IMG/VR virus record: IMGVR_UViG_3300048584_000117
Coordinates: 1-26,680 of that record
Length of the DNA: 26,680 nt
Direction: 5' to 3' (one strand)
Origin: a virus
The translations under genes were made by a program, and so were the position numbers. The notes under the pieces are model-generated. The model saw nothing but the letters and a program-made list of their open reading frames with translations. It did not search any database and was not told the origin of the DNA. Positions 15,080 to 23,194 of the stretch are shown one piece after another; the stretch's first letter is position 1, and each line of letters opens with the position of its first letter.

Positions 15080-17955
15080 TGGCAAAACTCGTTAACAATG
15101 AGACTGGCAAGCTTGAGGATCTGGACGCGGACGTAGCGCAGGCCTCTTTCTTGGGCGGGACGCATAACCTGCCCCGGTCCCAGCCCGTTGTTTTAAAGAA
15201 CGAGTACGACGAGCTAGTTCAGGTTGATCCAAGCGAGGTCTACCAGTCTCTGACGGCTGGGAAATTCAAGATCGCGTCCGATGCGGATATAGCCAAAGAG
15301 ACTCAGCGTCAAAAGTTTGGCGAAGCTCCGGGGAGCTCAATCAAGGCTTTCGGGGAGGGAGCGTTGCGTTCTGCAACGTTTGGCGTCTCTGACGTGGCAC
15401 TTCCGGCGCTCGGGATCACGACAGAGGAAGCTCTCAAAGGCCGTAAGGAAGAAAACCCACTTGCGGAAGGCGCAGGGCAGGTTGCCGGTTTCCTGGGAAC
15501 ACTTCCAATTCCGGCCTCTCCCGTCGCTCGGCTCGCTAAGGTTGGGGAGGCAGTCACCAAGGGTGCGGCTGCGACAAAAGCCTTAACCTCTCTTGCGGGA
15601 AAAGGGATTGTTGGCAAGGCGCTCGCTTCGGGTGCAGCGGTCGGCGCGGGGAGTGCTGTTGAGGGCCTCGCGCAAGGGGCTGGGCAAATCGTTTCCGAGG
15701 CAGCGCTCGGGGATCCAGATCTCACGGCTCAGAAAGCGGCGGCTCAAATCGGATTCTCCGGTCTTTTAGGCGGAGCTCTCGGCGGGGCCTTGGGGACTGT
15801 GACTCGCAGTGCTGCACGGGTAGTAGGCGACGCTCCCATTGTTACCGAAGCCGGAGAGCAAGTACTAAAAGCCTCGGGGGCTGGCAAAGCCAGTACTACC
15901 GGCCGGTCCGCAATCAATGAATTGTCCGTTGATCAGGCCATTGAGGATCAGCTTGCAAACGCCACTCGATTTAAACCCGATGCGCCTGAAATTCAGGCCG
16001 CTGCCGATAGGTTCGGAGCTAAGGCGTTCCCTGGAATGCTTTCCAAGGTCAAAGCGGATCAGAATGCTCAGACGCTTTTGTGGAAAAGCGCTACCCCCAT
16101 AGGTATCAAGGCAGAGCAAGAACTCGCCGAGTCTATCGGCAAAGTTCAAACGAAGATCGACGATGCTTTCAAGACAGCGTCTCAATTATCTGAGAACGAA
16201 GCGGGGCAAAGCGTTCGCGACGGACTAGTAAAGCGTCTCGACGCCGAGTATCAGCCAATCAAAGAGCTATACGACAGCCTTGGGATGCAATCCACTATCC
16301 CGGTTGCTGAGCAAGAAGTTAAGTCTCTCATCAAAACACTAAAGGGCATTAGCGGTCTTGATGACGTTCGTAACAAAAAGTCCTTTTACCGTGGAAGCAT
16401 TCTTCGCGACTTAGATCGCATGGCAAACGATCCGGCAGGTATTTCGATTCAGCGCCTTCGAGACTATAAGCAGCAAGTGAAAAGCATGGACCCGGAGCTG
16501 AAATACATCTCTCAGGTTTTTGGCGAAGCCGTCGATGAGGTTGAAGAGGCGGCCGTTGTTCGCGCGGCAAAGTCTATTAAGGATCCTGTAGGAAAATCGA
16601 AGGTAGAAGCCCTTCTGACAAACCACAACGCTGCCAAAAAGAAGTACGGCGCATTTAAAGGAAAGCTAGAAGAGTTAGGTCAAAAGCTTGGCCTTGGTCA
16701 GATTCGTGGGGCTCAAGGCTTCCTCGACGCGCTAGAAGAAAAGTCGAACGAACAACTCGCAAAGCGCCTATTCGACAATAACGACGTTGGGTTTATTAAT
16801 TTCATGAAGGAAAACTTTCCTGAGCAATTTGAGACCTTGGTCTCGCAGCAAAAGGGAAGAATCGTTGCGGGTGCCGAATCCACAAAAGGCCTTGCGACTA
16901 ATCGGTATTTGAAGGCGATTGAAAAGCTCCCTAAAGAAGTGAAACAGGCGCTCTTTACGCCCGATCAGCTAGACGATATAGCGGCGGCTCAAGTCTACAT
17001 GAAGAACGTTCCGGCTGACTTTAATCCCTCTGGCACTAGCGGGGCTGAGGGGATGCGGCGATTCTTATCTGAGCCTTGGAAGGCTTCGACTGAGTTCGTT
17101 CAAGACTTTGCGACAAACACTTATTTGAACGCAATGAATCAGACTCAAGGCCTTTCGGCTTTGGAGCGCGCTGCAAATAAGACGGCTCGATCTGTTCAGA
17201 CTGCCGTGGACCGGGCCTATGATGCGGCGATGGCCGGGTATTTGGGTTCTCGGATCACAAAGCCTATCATCGATACCCGTTACAAATTCAAGTCCGAGGA
17301 AGATCCAGTAGGGGCCTACAAAGGGAGTGTTTCCCGGATCGCAAAGCTCAGCAGTGATCCTGCTTTGTTTGCCGAGCGCCTTGCCAGTGCAACAAGCTCA
17401 GTGAACGAGTATGCGCCAAACATTTCTCAGCAAATGCAGGTCACGGCGGCGCGGTCTCTTTCGTTCTTACAGAGCAAGATTCCTGTGCGTCCAATCCCAG
17501 CAAAGCCCTTGAGCGCTCCCTATGAACCGAGCGTTACCGAAATGGCTCGCTTCAATCGGTACTACAACACGGTTGATAAGCCGCTTTCTGTGCTTCAAAG
17601 CATCGAGGCTGGGACTTTGACAAAAGAGCAAGTGGAGGCGGTTGCGACTGTTTACCCTGCGCTCTACACCGAAATGAAGTCGAAGCTACTTGAGAAGGTA
17701 ACCTCAAAGAAGAACGTCGTTCCCTACCGCATGCGGATGATGATGAGTCTTTTCATGGCTCAAGATATGGATGATTCAACCACGGCGCAGTCCATTCTTT
17801 CTTTCCAAGCGGCTCACGACCGAAGCCAAATGCGGACCGAGGCCGAGCAAGTGCAGTCATCGGGGAAGGTAACTCAAGGAGGCCTTGGCAAGCTTGACGT
17901 GGCGTCGCGTCAATTAACTCCCGCGCAACGGTCTAGCAATCGCGCTGAAGTGTAG
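15079..17955 (+). CDS. Ejection-type internal virion protein 3 (large)
   Basis: A 958-residue protein, largest of the three, starting in a TAATG overlap. After a short N-terminal domain, residues 80-255 hold several Gly/Ala-rich apolar segments (for example ALASGAAVGAGSAVEG and GFSGLLGGALGGALG) suited to membrane insertion. Residues 340-600 are long charged helices with VKSLIKTL and EVEEAAVVRAAKSI. The C-terminal third is helical with few motifs. No lytic transglycosylase signature is evident in it. The inferred role is DNA translocation across the cell envelope. It is followed by a 57-base gap with a fresh AAGGAGG site, so the operon block ends here or restarts. Confidence 0.65.
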   Translation: MAKLVNNETGKLEDLDADVAQASFLGGTHNLPRSQPVVLKNEYDELVQVDPSEVYQSLTAGKFKIASDADIAKETQRQKFGEAPGSSIKAFGEGALRSATFGVSDVALPALGITTEEALKGRKEENPLAEGAGQVAGFLGTLPIPASPVARLAKVGEAVTKGAAATKALTSLAGKGIVGKALASGAAVGAGSAVEGLAQGAGQIVSEAALGDPDLTAQKAAAQIGFSGLLGGALGGALGTVTRSAARVVGDAPIVTEAGEQVLKASGAGKASTTGRSAINELSVDQAIEDQLANATRFKPDAPEIQAAADRFGAKAFPGMLSKVKADQNAQTLLWKSATPIGIKAEQELAESIGKVQTKIDDAFKTASQLSENEAGQSVRDGLVKRLDAEYQPIKELYDSLGMQSTIPVAEQEVKSLIKTLKGISGLDDVRNKKSFYRGSILRDLDRMANDPAGISIQRLRDYKQQVKSMDPELKYISQVFGEAVDEVEEAAVVRAAKSIKDPVGKSKVEALLTNHNAAKKKYGAFKGKLEELGQKLGLGQIRGAQGFLDALEEKSNEQLAKRLFDNNDVGFINFMKENFPEQFETLVSQQKGRIVAGAESTKGLATNRYLKAIEKLPKEVKQALFTPDQLDDIAAAQVYMKNVPADFNPSGTSGAEGMRRFLSEPWKASTEFVQDFATNTYLNAMNQTQGLSALERAANKTARSVQTAVDRAYDAAMAGYLGSRITKPIIDTRYKFKSEEDPVGAYKGSVSRIAKLSSDPALFAERLASATSSVNEYAPNISQQMQVTAARSLSFLQSKIPVRPIPAKPLSAPYEPSVTEMARFNRYYNTVDKPLSVLQSIEAGTLTKEQVEAVATVYPALYTEMKSKLLEKVTSKKNVVPYRMRMMMSLFMAQDMDDSTTAQSILSFQAAHDRSQMRTEAEQVQSSGKVTQGGLGKLDVASRQLTPAQRSSNRAEV

Positions 17956-18012
17956 TTACAATAAATTTTGCCTGTAGCCAAAAGCTATTAACCCATAAGG
18001 AGGCACTCCAAA

Positions 18013-18342
18013 ATGAGCGGCCGCAAGAACTTCCTAGCTCCCCACAAAGTTATCACCGACGGCGATATGAGCCTGACTCTCACCGCACCTCTTACCGATA
18101 TTTCCTACATGGACAATCTTACCTTGCAAGCAGTCTGGACGGGCGATGCGGTCGGACGCTTTGGAGTAGAGGGATCGCACGATGGAACGAACTGGGTTGA
18201 ATTCGTATTCAGCCTAGCCGCGACAGGCTCCCCACTTCTCATCGATATGAATCAGCTTTCGTTTCCCAAGATGCGATTTGTGTACACGCCTGACACTGGC
18301 ACTGGGGTTCTAAACGTAACCGTTTCAGGAAAGATGCTCTAA
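18013..18342 (+). CDS. Small beta-rich structural protein
   Basis: A 109-residue protein with a near-perfect AAGGAGG at about 17998-18004 before ATG 18013, the best ribosome-binding site in this part of the window, suggesting high expression. It is predicted all-beta: MSLTLTAPLTDISYMDNL, AVGRFGVEGSHDGTNWVEF and a closing GVLNVTVSGKML. The SHDGTNWVEF phrase resembles sandwich domains of virion accessory proteins. It ends in an ATGA-type overlap with the adhesin gene (last base shared). No named family is recognised; it is likely a tail or head-surface protein. Confidence 0.65.
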   Translation: MSGRKNFLAPHKVITDGDMSLTLTAPLTDISYMDNLTLQAVWTGDAVGRFGVEGSHDGTNWVEFVFSLAATGSPLLIDMNQLSFPKMRFVYTPDTGTGVLNVTVSGKML

Positions 18343-19556
18343 TGAGTACCTTTGTACGATTCCCAACAGTATCTGGTGGCGGTGGCGGCGCAGTAGACAG
18401 CGTCAACGGGCAAACCGGAATCGTCGTTTTGGATAAGTCTGATATTGGCTTAGGCAACGCTGATAATACTTCTGACGCAAACAAGCCGATTTCAACCGCG
18501 ACACAAACAGCGCTAGATCAAAAACAAGACTTAGGGGAGCTTCAAGCAGCTCTTTATGCATCGGGAATAGACGGGGACGTAACGTTTTCTTCTGGCACGA
18601 TCACTTTGGATCGCGATCGTTATTATAACAACCTGACTGTCGAGGGTACGGCCTCTCTCGTTACGGGACAGCACAGAGTTTTCGTTCGAAACATTTTAAA
18701 TTTAGATGCGGCTCCCGCAAACGCAATTGTTGCGCAAACTTCTAATGGAAATACCGCCGTTGGCACTGCGGCGGGAGTTCAGGCAGCAAACATTGTTGCT
18801 GCAAATCTGGGCGTTGGAACTCGTGGAGTGATTGGTGTTGTAGGAGGAATTAATGCGGGTGCGGCTGGGACGGCGGGCGGCGCAACGGCCGTATCAGTAG
18901 GTCAGCTAGGCGGCGTCGGCGGGGCTGGAGGCTTAGGTTCTGCAGGCGCGGGAGGCGCAGGCGGTGCAGCTCCGACAATCACAGCTACCTTACGGTTGCA
19001 GGGCTATAAACAAGATATCTTGCGAGGCGCTGTTATCGCCTCTGGCGGATCTGCGGGTTCGGCTGGCGGCGGCGGCGGCGGTGACGGGGTAGCCGGGGGA
19101 GGATCTGGATCAAGTGGATCAGGCGGCGGTATCTTGTGGCTTGCGGCTCGAATCATATCGCGCACTGGAGCAACGGCAGCGGGAGCTATAAATGCAAACG
19201 GAGGTAACGGCGGCGGCGGCGGCACTCCTGCGGGAGGCAACCGAGGTGGCGGCGGCGGTGGTGCAGGCGGCGGCGGCGGCTTTGCTTTTGTGTTCACAGA
19301 GGCGTGCATCGGGACTGCTGCTACCAACTTGATCACAGCAAACGGCGGTAACGGTGGTAACGGCGGTAACGGACTTGGTACCGGAGTTGGTGGAGCGGGT
19401 GGCGGTGGCGGTTCGGGCGGTAGAATTTTTTATTCTGAGACAAGTACAAATACTTTTGTTTTGGTCGAAGGCACCGGGCCCGTCGCGGGCGGCGCTGCAA
19501 GTGGAAATACCGGGGGAACTGGAGCGACTGGGAACGCTTGCGTGTTAACAGTTTAA
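18342..19556 (+). CDS. Glycine-rich tail fibre/adhesin
   Basis: A 404-residue protein. Residues 1-15 carry a VRFP-type motif (MSTFVRFPTVSGGGGG) also found in the lectin-like gene at 20003. Residues 17-60 hold the standard fibre linker: VNGQTGIVVLDKSDIGLGN and ADNTSDANKPIST, widespread in tail fibres. Residues about 70-130 are beta-rich. Residues about 145-400 hold long Gly/Ala/Asn runs (NGGNGGGGGTPAGGN, GGGGGGAGGGGG), similar in composition to the polyglycine sandwich of T-even S16-like adhesin tips, and interleaved with short apolar strands. This makes receptor recognition the likely role. The adhesin-tip parallel is by composition, not proven homology. Confidence 0.8.
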   Translation: MSTFVRFPTVSGGGGGAVDSVNGQTGIVVLDKSDIGLGNADNTSDANKPISTATQTALDQKQDLGELQAALYASGIDGDVTFSSGTITLDRDRYYNNLTVEGTASLVTGQHRVFVRNILNLDAAPANAIVAQTSNGNTAVGTAAGVQAANIVAANLGVGTRGVIGVVGGINAGAAGTAGGATAVSVGQLGGVGGAGGLGSAGAGGAGGAAPTITATLRLQGYKQDILRGAVIASGGSAGSAGGGGGGDGVAGGGSGSSGSGGGILWLAARIISRTGATAAGAINANGGNGGGGGTPAGGNRGGGGGGAGGGGGFAFVFTEACIGTAATNLITANGGNGGNGGNGLGTGVGGAGGGGGSGGRIFYSETSTNTFVLVEGTGPVAGGAASGNTGGTGATGNACVLTV

Positions 19557-19568
19557 TTGGGTGTGACT

Positions 19569-19991
<423 letters not shown>

Positions 19992-20002
19992 GGTAGGTAT
20001 TT

Positions 20003-20833
20003 GTGGCGACTTATGTAAGATTCCCTCCAGTTCAGAGCGGATTAGCTGGGGGCACCTACGTCAGGTACCCCGCGTCTACTGGGGGGCCAACGCCTCCTCC
20101 CGCTCCTAGTGTTCCGGCGCAAGCAAACGTTCGGCTCTGGTTTGACTCTGAGTTTACCACCAGCACTGCGCCTCCTCTGATAAACAGCTTCATTGATAGG
20201 TCCACTTTCAGCGTTTCAAATTCTCGCGTTGGCGATAACAGCCTGGTAGCCGCTGCCATCAATGGTCGGCCGATGATTGAGTATGTAGCCTTTTCGGGCT
20301 ACATGGTCTCGACACCCGCGACGCCTCTGTTCACGATTGGCCAACCCTTGACTGTTGCCTTTGTTGCCCGAGCGATGAGCACTCTTGTCGGCGGTGCCGA
20401 CGTTCGGGTTGTTCAGCTTCCGGGTCCAGGTGACGAGGCGCTAGGCATTCAACTCTATAACCCAAATGTAGTGGAAGAGCCTCTTGTTTACATTTCGACG
20501 GGCAACGTGGATCTTGGCGGCGTGATTGAAACCTCCGCTGTTATCACCGCAAGTACTGCGGGGCAGCACTTGAGCAATTTCTATTGCGTCGTGACTTATA
20601 ACGGCGGCAACAGAGCGCTTGCTAGTAGCTTCACGGTTTCCATCAACGGAGTAGACCAAGCGACTTCAGTGGGTGCGGTTGCGGGAGTGATCTTGAACGA
20701 AGATCAGACTCCTGCCGGTCCTCAAGTAAATATTCGATACGCTTCCCTCATCATTTGGAACAAAGAGCTAGACGTGACTGAGAAGGCTCAGCTCAACACT
20801 TACTACCTTTCTCAATACGGCCTGGGCGTGTGA
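20003..20833 (+). CDS. Lectin-like (LamG/ConA-like) tail fibre
   Basis: A 276-residue protein beginning with GTG 20003 after AAGGTAGG. The N-terminus has two VRFP-type motifs in tandem (ATYVRFPPVQSG, then GGTYVRYPASTGG) followed by a Pro-rich linker. Residues about 45-275 look like a concanavalin-A/LamG beta sandwich: ANVRLWFDSEFT, NSFIDRS, INGRPMIEY, LTVAFVARA, SFTVSINGV and the terminal ASLIIWNKELDVTEKAQLNTYYLS. The last phrase is typical of such lectin domains in secreted and phage proteins. It probably binds host surface sugars. The domain call is by pattern. Confidence 0.7.
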   Translation: MATYVRFPPVQSGLAGGTYVRYPASTGGPTPPPAPSVPAQANVRLWFDSEFTTSTAPPLINSFIDRSTFSVSNSRVGDNSLVAAAINGRPMIEYVAFSGYMVSTPATPLFTIGQPLTVAFVARAMSTLVGGADVRVVQLPGPGDEALGIQLYNPNVVEEPLVYISTGNVDLGGVIETSAVITASTAGQHLSNFYCVVTYNGGNRALASSFTVSINGVDQATSVGAVAGVILNEDQTPAGPQVNIRYASLIIWNKELDVTEKAQLNTYYLSQYGLGV

Positions 20834-20843
20834 GGTTTTCTTT

Positions 20844-21317
20844 ATGCATACCGGCGAGCGAGTAGTCGAGTACCTGATGCGCTTCATAGGACAGCCCTAC
20901 ATTTGGGGAGGTCAAAACCCCTTAGTCGGTTGGGATTGCAGTGGGCTTGTCTGTGAGGGTTTGAAGTTCGCGGGTCTTATGAAGAATCATGAGGATATGA
21001 ATGCTCATTCGATGTTCCTAAAGTTTAAAGCCGAGCCTATCGAGAGCTTTCCTTTTCGCGCAGGCAGTCTCGCCTTCTTTGGAACGACACAGAGAATCAC
21101 CCACGTTGGCATTGTAGTCGACGGTAACTTTATGCTCGAGGCAGGCGGAGGAAACGAGAACACGCGCTCTGCACAGATTGCAGCGCAGCGTGGCGCGTTT
21201 GTCAGGCTTCGCACTGTTACGCATCGCAGTGACTTTGTGGCGTGCTACATGCCCCCGTACACACCTAAAGTCCCGCCGCCTTCAGAGCAAGGATCGCCTC
21301 GTCCAAGGATCGGATGA
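20844..21317 (+). CDS. NlpC/P60-type peptidoglycan peptidase
   Basis: A 157-residue protein with the NlpC/P60 Cys protease motifs: FIGQPYIWGGQNP, the catalytic Cys in WDCSGLV (about residue 32), catalytic His in ITHVGIVV, and a third polar site near MLEAGGGN. These enzymes cut peptide stems of peptidoglycan. With no signal sequence and a position between fibres and the holin candidate, it may be the endolysin or a virion-borne hydrolase. The C-terminal 20 residues are Pro-rich and the 3' end overlaps the opposite-strand nuclease gene by 53 bases. The start is ATG 20844 with a short GAGG at about 20831. Confidence 0.85.
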   Translation: MHTGERVVEYLMRFIGQPYIWGGQNPLVGWDCSGLVCEGLKFAGLMKNHEDMNAHSMFLKFKAEPIESFPFRAGSLAFFGTTQRITHVGIVVDGNFMLEAGGGNENTRSAQIAAQRGAFVRLRTVTHRSDFVACYMPPYTPKVPPPSEQGSPRPRIG

Positions 21318-21609
21318 TCAGGTACCAGTGGCCCATTCGGCCCACTTCGACTTCGAACTTCTTTTGATTCAGAGACTGAACTCCGACGGGACTCTTTAGC
21401 TCCCAGCAATGCACTGGGCCGTCTTTGATCCAAACGATTAGGTCTGGCATTCCTGCCATATCCCTGTTGGGAGTTAAGGTTTTTGCCTTGCCGATAATTT
21501 TCGCCTGCGTGTTGATTCTTCGGTAAACGAGATTCCCTCTTTTCGTGTGAATATCGAGGAGGTTCTTAACATCGCGCATCACGTCTCGTTCAAGTGTTTT
21601 GGGTCGCAT
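21265..21609 (-). CDS. VRR-NUC domain nuclease
   Basis: A 114-residue reverse-strand protein, starting at the ATG complementary to 21607-21609 with AGAGGA upstream. VRR-NUC features are present: an N-terminal helix (RPKTLERDVMRDVKNL), a GMPDLIVWIKDG strand with the acidic site, WELKSPVGVQSLNQKKF with the Glu-Leu-Lys and downstream Gln, and a final strand. Single-domain VRR-NUC proteins are PD-(D/E)XK nucleases often found in phages and implicated in branched-DNA cutting. It lies backwards between the peptidase and lysis genes, and its 3' end runs into the peptidase gene. It may have arrived as a single-gene insertion. Confidence 0.82.
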   Translation of the reverse strand: MRPKTLERDVMRDVKNLLDIHTKRGNLVYRRINTQAKIIGKAKTLTPNRDMAGMPDLIVWIKDGPVHCWELKSPVGVQSLNQKKFEVEVGRMGHWYLIIRSLDEAILALKAAGL

Positions 21610-21621
21610 TTGATTTTCCTC

Positions 21622-21630
21622 TGCTATAAT
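21622..21630 (+). promoter_or_regulatory. Extended -10 promoter for lysis genes
   Basis: TGCTATAAT is a perfect TGn extended -10 with consensus TATAAT. No good -35 is seen, which extended -10 promoters do not need. A start near 21637 would give a short leader with GGGGGAAA before ATG 21654. It lies just upstream of the reverse-strand nuclease gene's start, so the two transcription units diverge. Confidence 0.65.
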
Positions 21631-21653
21631 TGTCTACTGTAACGGGGGAAACC

Positions 21654-22028
21654 ATGAAAACACTATTAGTCTTTGGTCTGTTCACAGCGGTTGCTTTTGG
21701 GGTAGATGTCACTCCTCTTCCGGAGTCAGCAATCTTTCAGGAAATTCTAAAACTGATTCAAGTGATCGCGGGCGGAAACGTCTCTTTGTTTGTTCTTGGC
21801 GTGTCGGCGGTACAGGTTGCGATTGTTCTCTTTCGCACCACGTTCGGAGCAAACTTAAGTGGCAAGTGGACGCTTGCACTTTTGTACGCGCTAAACGCTC
21901 TTTTGGTTGCAATGCTTGCAGTCGGTAACGGTGCCTCTTTTGGTGACGTGATTGGCGGAGCCGCGTTCCTAAGCCTTGTTATGAACGGGCTGTCTGAGCT
22001 AACCAAACACTTGTTTAAGAGCGCCTAA
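21654..22028 (+). CDS. Small multi-membrane-segment protein, holin candidate
   Basis: A 124-residue apolar protein starting at ATG 21654 behind GGGGGAAA; an upstream TTG at 21630 overlaps the promoter and is unlikely. Membrane segments predicted by eye are residues 1-16 (MKTLLVFGLFTAVAFG, perhaps a signal), 40-62 (SLFVLGVSAVQVAIVLF), 70-92 (KWTLALLYALNALLVAML) and 95-118. Together with the promoter, peptidase and spanin-like neighbours, this fits a holin that permits endolysin release. No specific holin family is recognised. Confidence 0.6.
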   Translation: MKTLLVFGLFTAVAFGVDVTPLPESAIFQEILKLIQVIAGGNVSLFVLGVSAVQVAIVLFRTTFGANLSGKWTLALLYALNALLVAMLAVGNGASFGDVIGGAAFLSLVMNGLSELTKHLFKSA

Positions 22029-22268
22029 ATGATGTTCACACTGATTTTGTCGGTGCTAGATACTGGTCTGAAGCTTTGGCTATCCAAGGAGCGGACTAAA
22101 TACGTCGACAAATTGATGCGCCTTCAAAAGGAGTATTATGAAGAGTCTAATAAACCCGCTGAGGAGCGCTCTGACGCTGTTCTTGATAACTTGTTCTTTG
22201 AGCTGCGCATCCTCGCAAGTGCATTTGCCGCCGAAGCTCGAGTTTCGGACGCTCCGCCTAAGCCCTGA
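22029..22268 (+). CDS. Small membrane-anchored coiled-coil protein, i-spanin candidate
   Basis: A 79-residue protein starting one base after the holin candidate stop. Residues 1-18 are apolar (MMFTLILSVLDTGLKLWL), followed by charged helix rich in Lys/Glu (KYVDKLMRLQKEYYEE), and a short Pro-rich end. The lipoprotein gene starts within it in another frame and overlaps by 131 bases, the arrangement of Rz/Rz1-type spanin pairs. The apolar stretch is short for a transmembrane anchor, so the gene at 22437 is an alternative i-spanin. Confidence 0.55.
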   Translation: MMFTLILSVLDTGLKLWLSKERTKYVDKLMRLQKEYYEESNKPAEERSDAVLDNLFFELRILASAFAAEARVSDAPPKP

Positions 22269-22440
22269 GGTTGCTGGTTTTGAATACCAGTATCAGGTGT
22301 GTGTTAAGTCTGGGCTCTTTGGCAATTGCAGAAAGTGGGAAAAGCGCGTCGAAGTCTTTGACTTAAACGACGTGGAGACGCGAAAGATGCTTATCAATAT
22401 GGGCTTTGTAGCAAGGGTGCGAGACAAGGTAGTGCCATGA
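22138..22440 (+). CDS. Lipoprotein, o-spanin candidate (overlapping gene)
   Basis: A 100-residue protein beginning within the preceding gene in the +1 frame; ATG 22138 has AAAAGGAG seven bases upstream. The N-terminus is a lipoprotein signal: Lys, Arg charges, ALTLFLITC and the lipobox SLSC (Cys about residue 23), then Ala-Ser-Ser. Asp is absent at position +2, so outer membrane sorting is expected. The mature part is short, with two Cys (VCVKSGLFGNC) and a basic strand end. Outer-membrane lipoproteins of this kind link with inner-membrane partners to fuse membranes at lysis. It has a four-base ATGA overlap with the next gene. Confidence 0.7.
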   Translation: MKSLINPLRSALTLFLITCSLSCASSQVHLPPKLEFRTLRLSPEVAGFEYQYQVCVKSGLFGNCRKWEKRVEVFDLNDVETRKMLINMGFVARVRDKVVP

Positions 22441-22700
22441 ATGATTCGGGGTTGTCCTGGGACGCGTTCATGCGTTGGATGTTCTACGCCTTGCTGTCAA
22501 GCTTTGGCGTCGTGATCTCAGGCTTTCTCTTTAACATTCAGACAAGCATCAAGGAAATGAGCGAGAGCATTGTCGTGTTGAACCGCACGATTGCAGTCAT
22601 GACCACGACAAACGGATTCATGCAGCGGGAAATTGAGGGCCTTCAAAACCGCTTAGACAAAGTTGAAATTAAGCTTTCCAAGGAACTTCACAGTCAGTAA
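22437..22700 (+). CDS. Single-span membrane protein with coiled coil
   Basis: An 87-residue protein with one N-terminal membrane segment (residues 13-32, WMFYALLSSFGVVISGFLF) and a C-terminal coiled coil from about residue 36 (KEMSESIVVLN, EIEGLQNRLDKVEIKL). The topology fits an i-spanin or a membrane-bound lysis regulator. It starts by ATGA overlap with the lipoprotein gene and is closed by a strong terminator. Which of this and the gene at 22029 is the lipoprotein's partner is open. Confidence 0.65.
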   Translation: MNDSGLSWDAFMRWMFYALLSSFGVVISGFLFNIQTSIKEMSESIVVLNRTIAVMTTTNGFMQREIEGLQNRLDKVEIKLSKELHSQ

Positions 22701-22733
22701 CGTTTTCTTTCCTTGGTGATGCGAACATGACTA

Positions 22734-22770
22734 CCCCTCCACGCGATTGCAACCGCGGGAGGGGTTTTTT
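22734..22770 (+). terminator. Rho-independent terminator of the lysis operon
   Basis: Arms CCCCTCC-A-CGCG (22734-22745) and CGCGGGAGGGG (22754-22764) make an 11-pair stem with one bulged A and an 8-base loop, followed by six T. It ends the rightward late transcript. The reverse strand has no T-tract here. Confidence 0.9.
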
Positions 22771-22993
22771 ATTCTTCAGACTCAAGCTCTAAGCTTTCCT
22801 GTCTCGTGATAACCGGGGAAACATAGAAGGAGCCGTCCAGGGTTCTCGTCACTGCGTAAGTTTGGCCCAGTTGATACCTTGGGTGCCCTAGCTCGGTACA
22901 AATGAAATGCAGGCCGTCCTCGGACCTTGGCCATCCTCTAAAGAAGAGCACGCTATTTGTGTTTTGAACTGTCTCTGAATTTTGCTGTTCCAT
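22769..22993 (-). CDS. Small leftward hypothetical protein
   Basis: A 74-residue reverse-strand protein (starts MEQQNSETVQNTNSVLFF; centre DGLHFICTELGHPRYQLG). It is mixed, with acidic ends and no membrane segment, HTH or zinc motif. No ribosome-binding site is evident before its ATG, but a TTGACA hexamer lies 32 bases upstream at a distance compatible with transcription starting almost at the ATG. Its stop touches the lysis terminator. It is the only leftward gene here besides the nuclease, and could be a small regulator, but nothing in the sequence proves function. Confidence 0.45.
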   Translation of the reverse strand: MEQQNSETVQNTNSVLFFRGWPRSEDGLHFICTELGHPRYQLGQTYAVTRTLDGSFYVSPVITRQESLELESEE

Positions 22994-23001
22994 GATCTGG
23001 A

Positions 23002-23030
23002 CAGGTATGAATATTGACTAAGCGTGTCAA
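23002..23030 (-). promoter_or_regulatory. Leftward promoter candidate with palindromic operator
   Basis: On the reverse strand TTGACA (complement of 23025-23030) is a consensus -35; the hexamer 17 bases further (TACCTG) is a poor -10. The -35 is one arm of the inverted repeat TTGAC-N7-GTCAA at 23014-23030, the shape of a dimeric repressor site. Confidence 0.4.
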
Positions 23031-23078
23031 CACTTTTTTGTTTCAATTTCAATTCAGGTAGGGTTTGGTTGCCGAAGC

Positions 23079-23120
23079 AAAAAAAAAACGCGGCCCGCGA
23101 GGTATATAGCCTCCGAGCCG
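23079..23120 (-). terminator. Leftward rho-independent terminator
   Basis: Read leftward, a stem of about 11 pairs (arms complementary to 23110-23120 and 23091-23102, one bulge, one G-U pair) with a seven-base loop is followed by ten T (A-run at 23079-23088). It would stop leftward transcripts arising to the right, yet no convincing leftward gene is seen there. Confidence 0.65.
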
Positions 23121-23194
23121 CCAGACCCAGATTGATGAAACCAACCCGGATGCACTCCCTATAGCGCTCCTTCAGGTCGAGATCAATCGCCTTT

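Noticed and set aside
23155-23164. CTATAGGGAG on the reverse strand, like the 3' half of a T7 promoter
   Set aside because: The upstream half of the T7 consensus is missing, there is no second copy, and no phage RNA polymerase gene is in the window.
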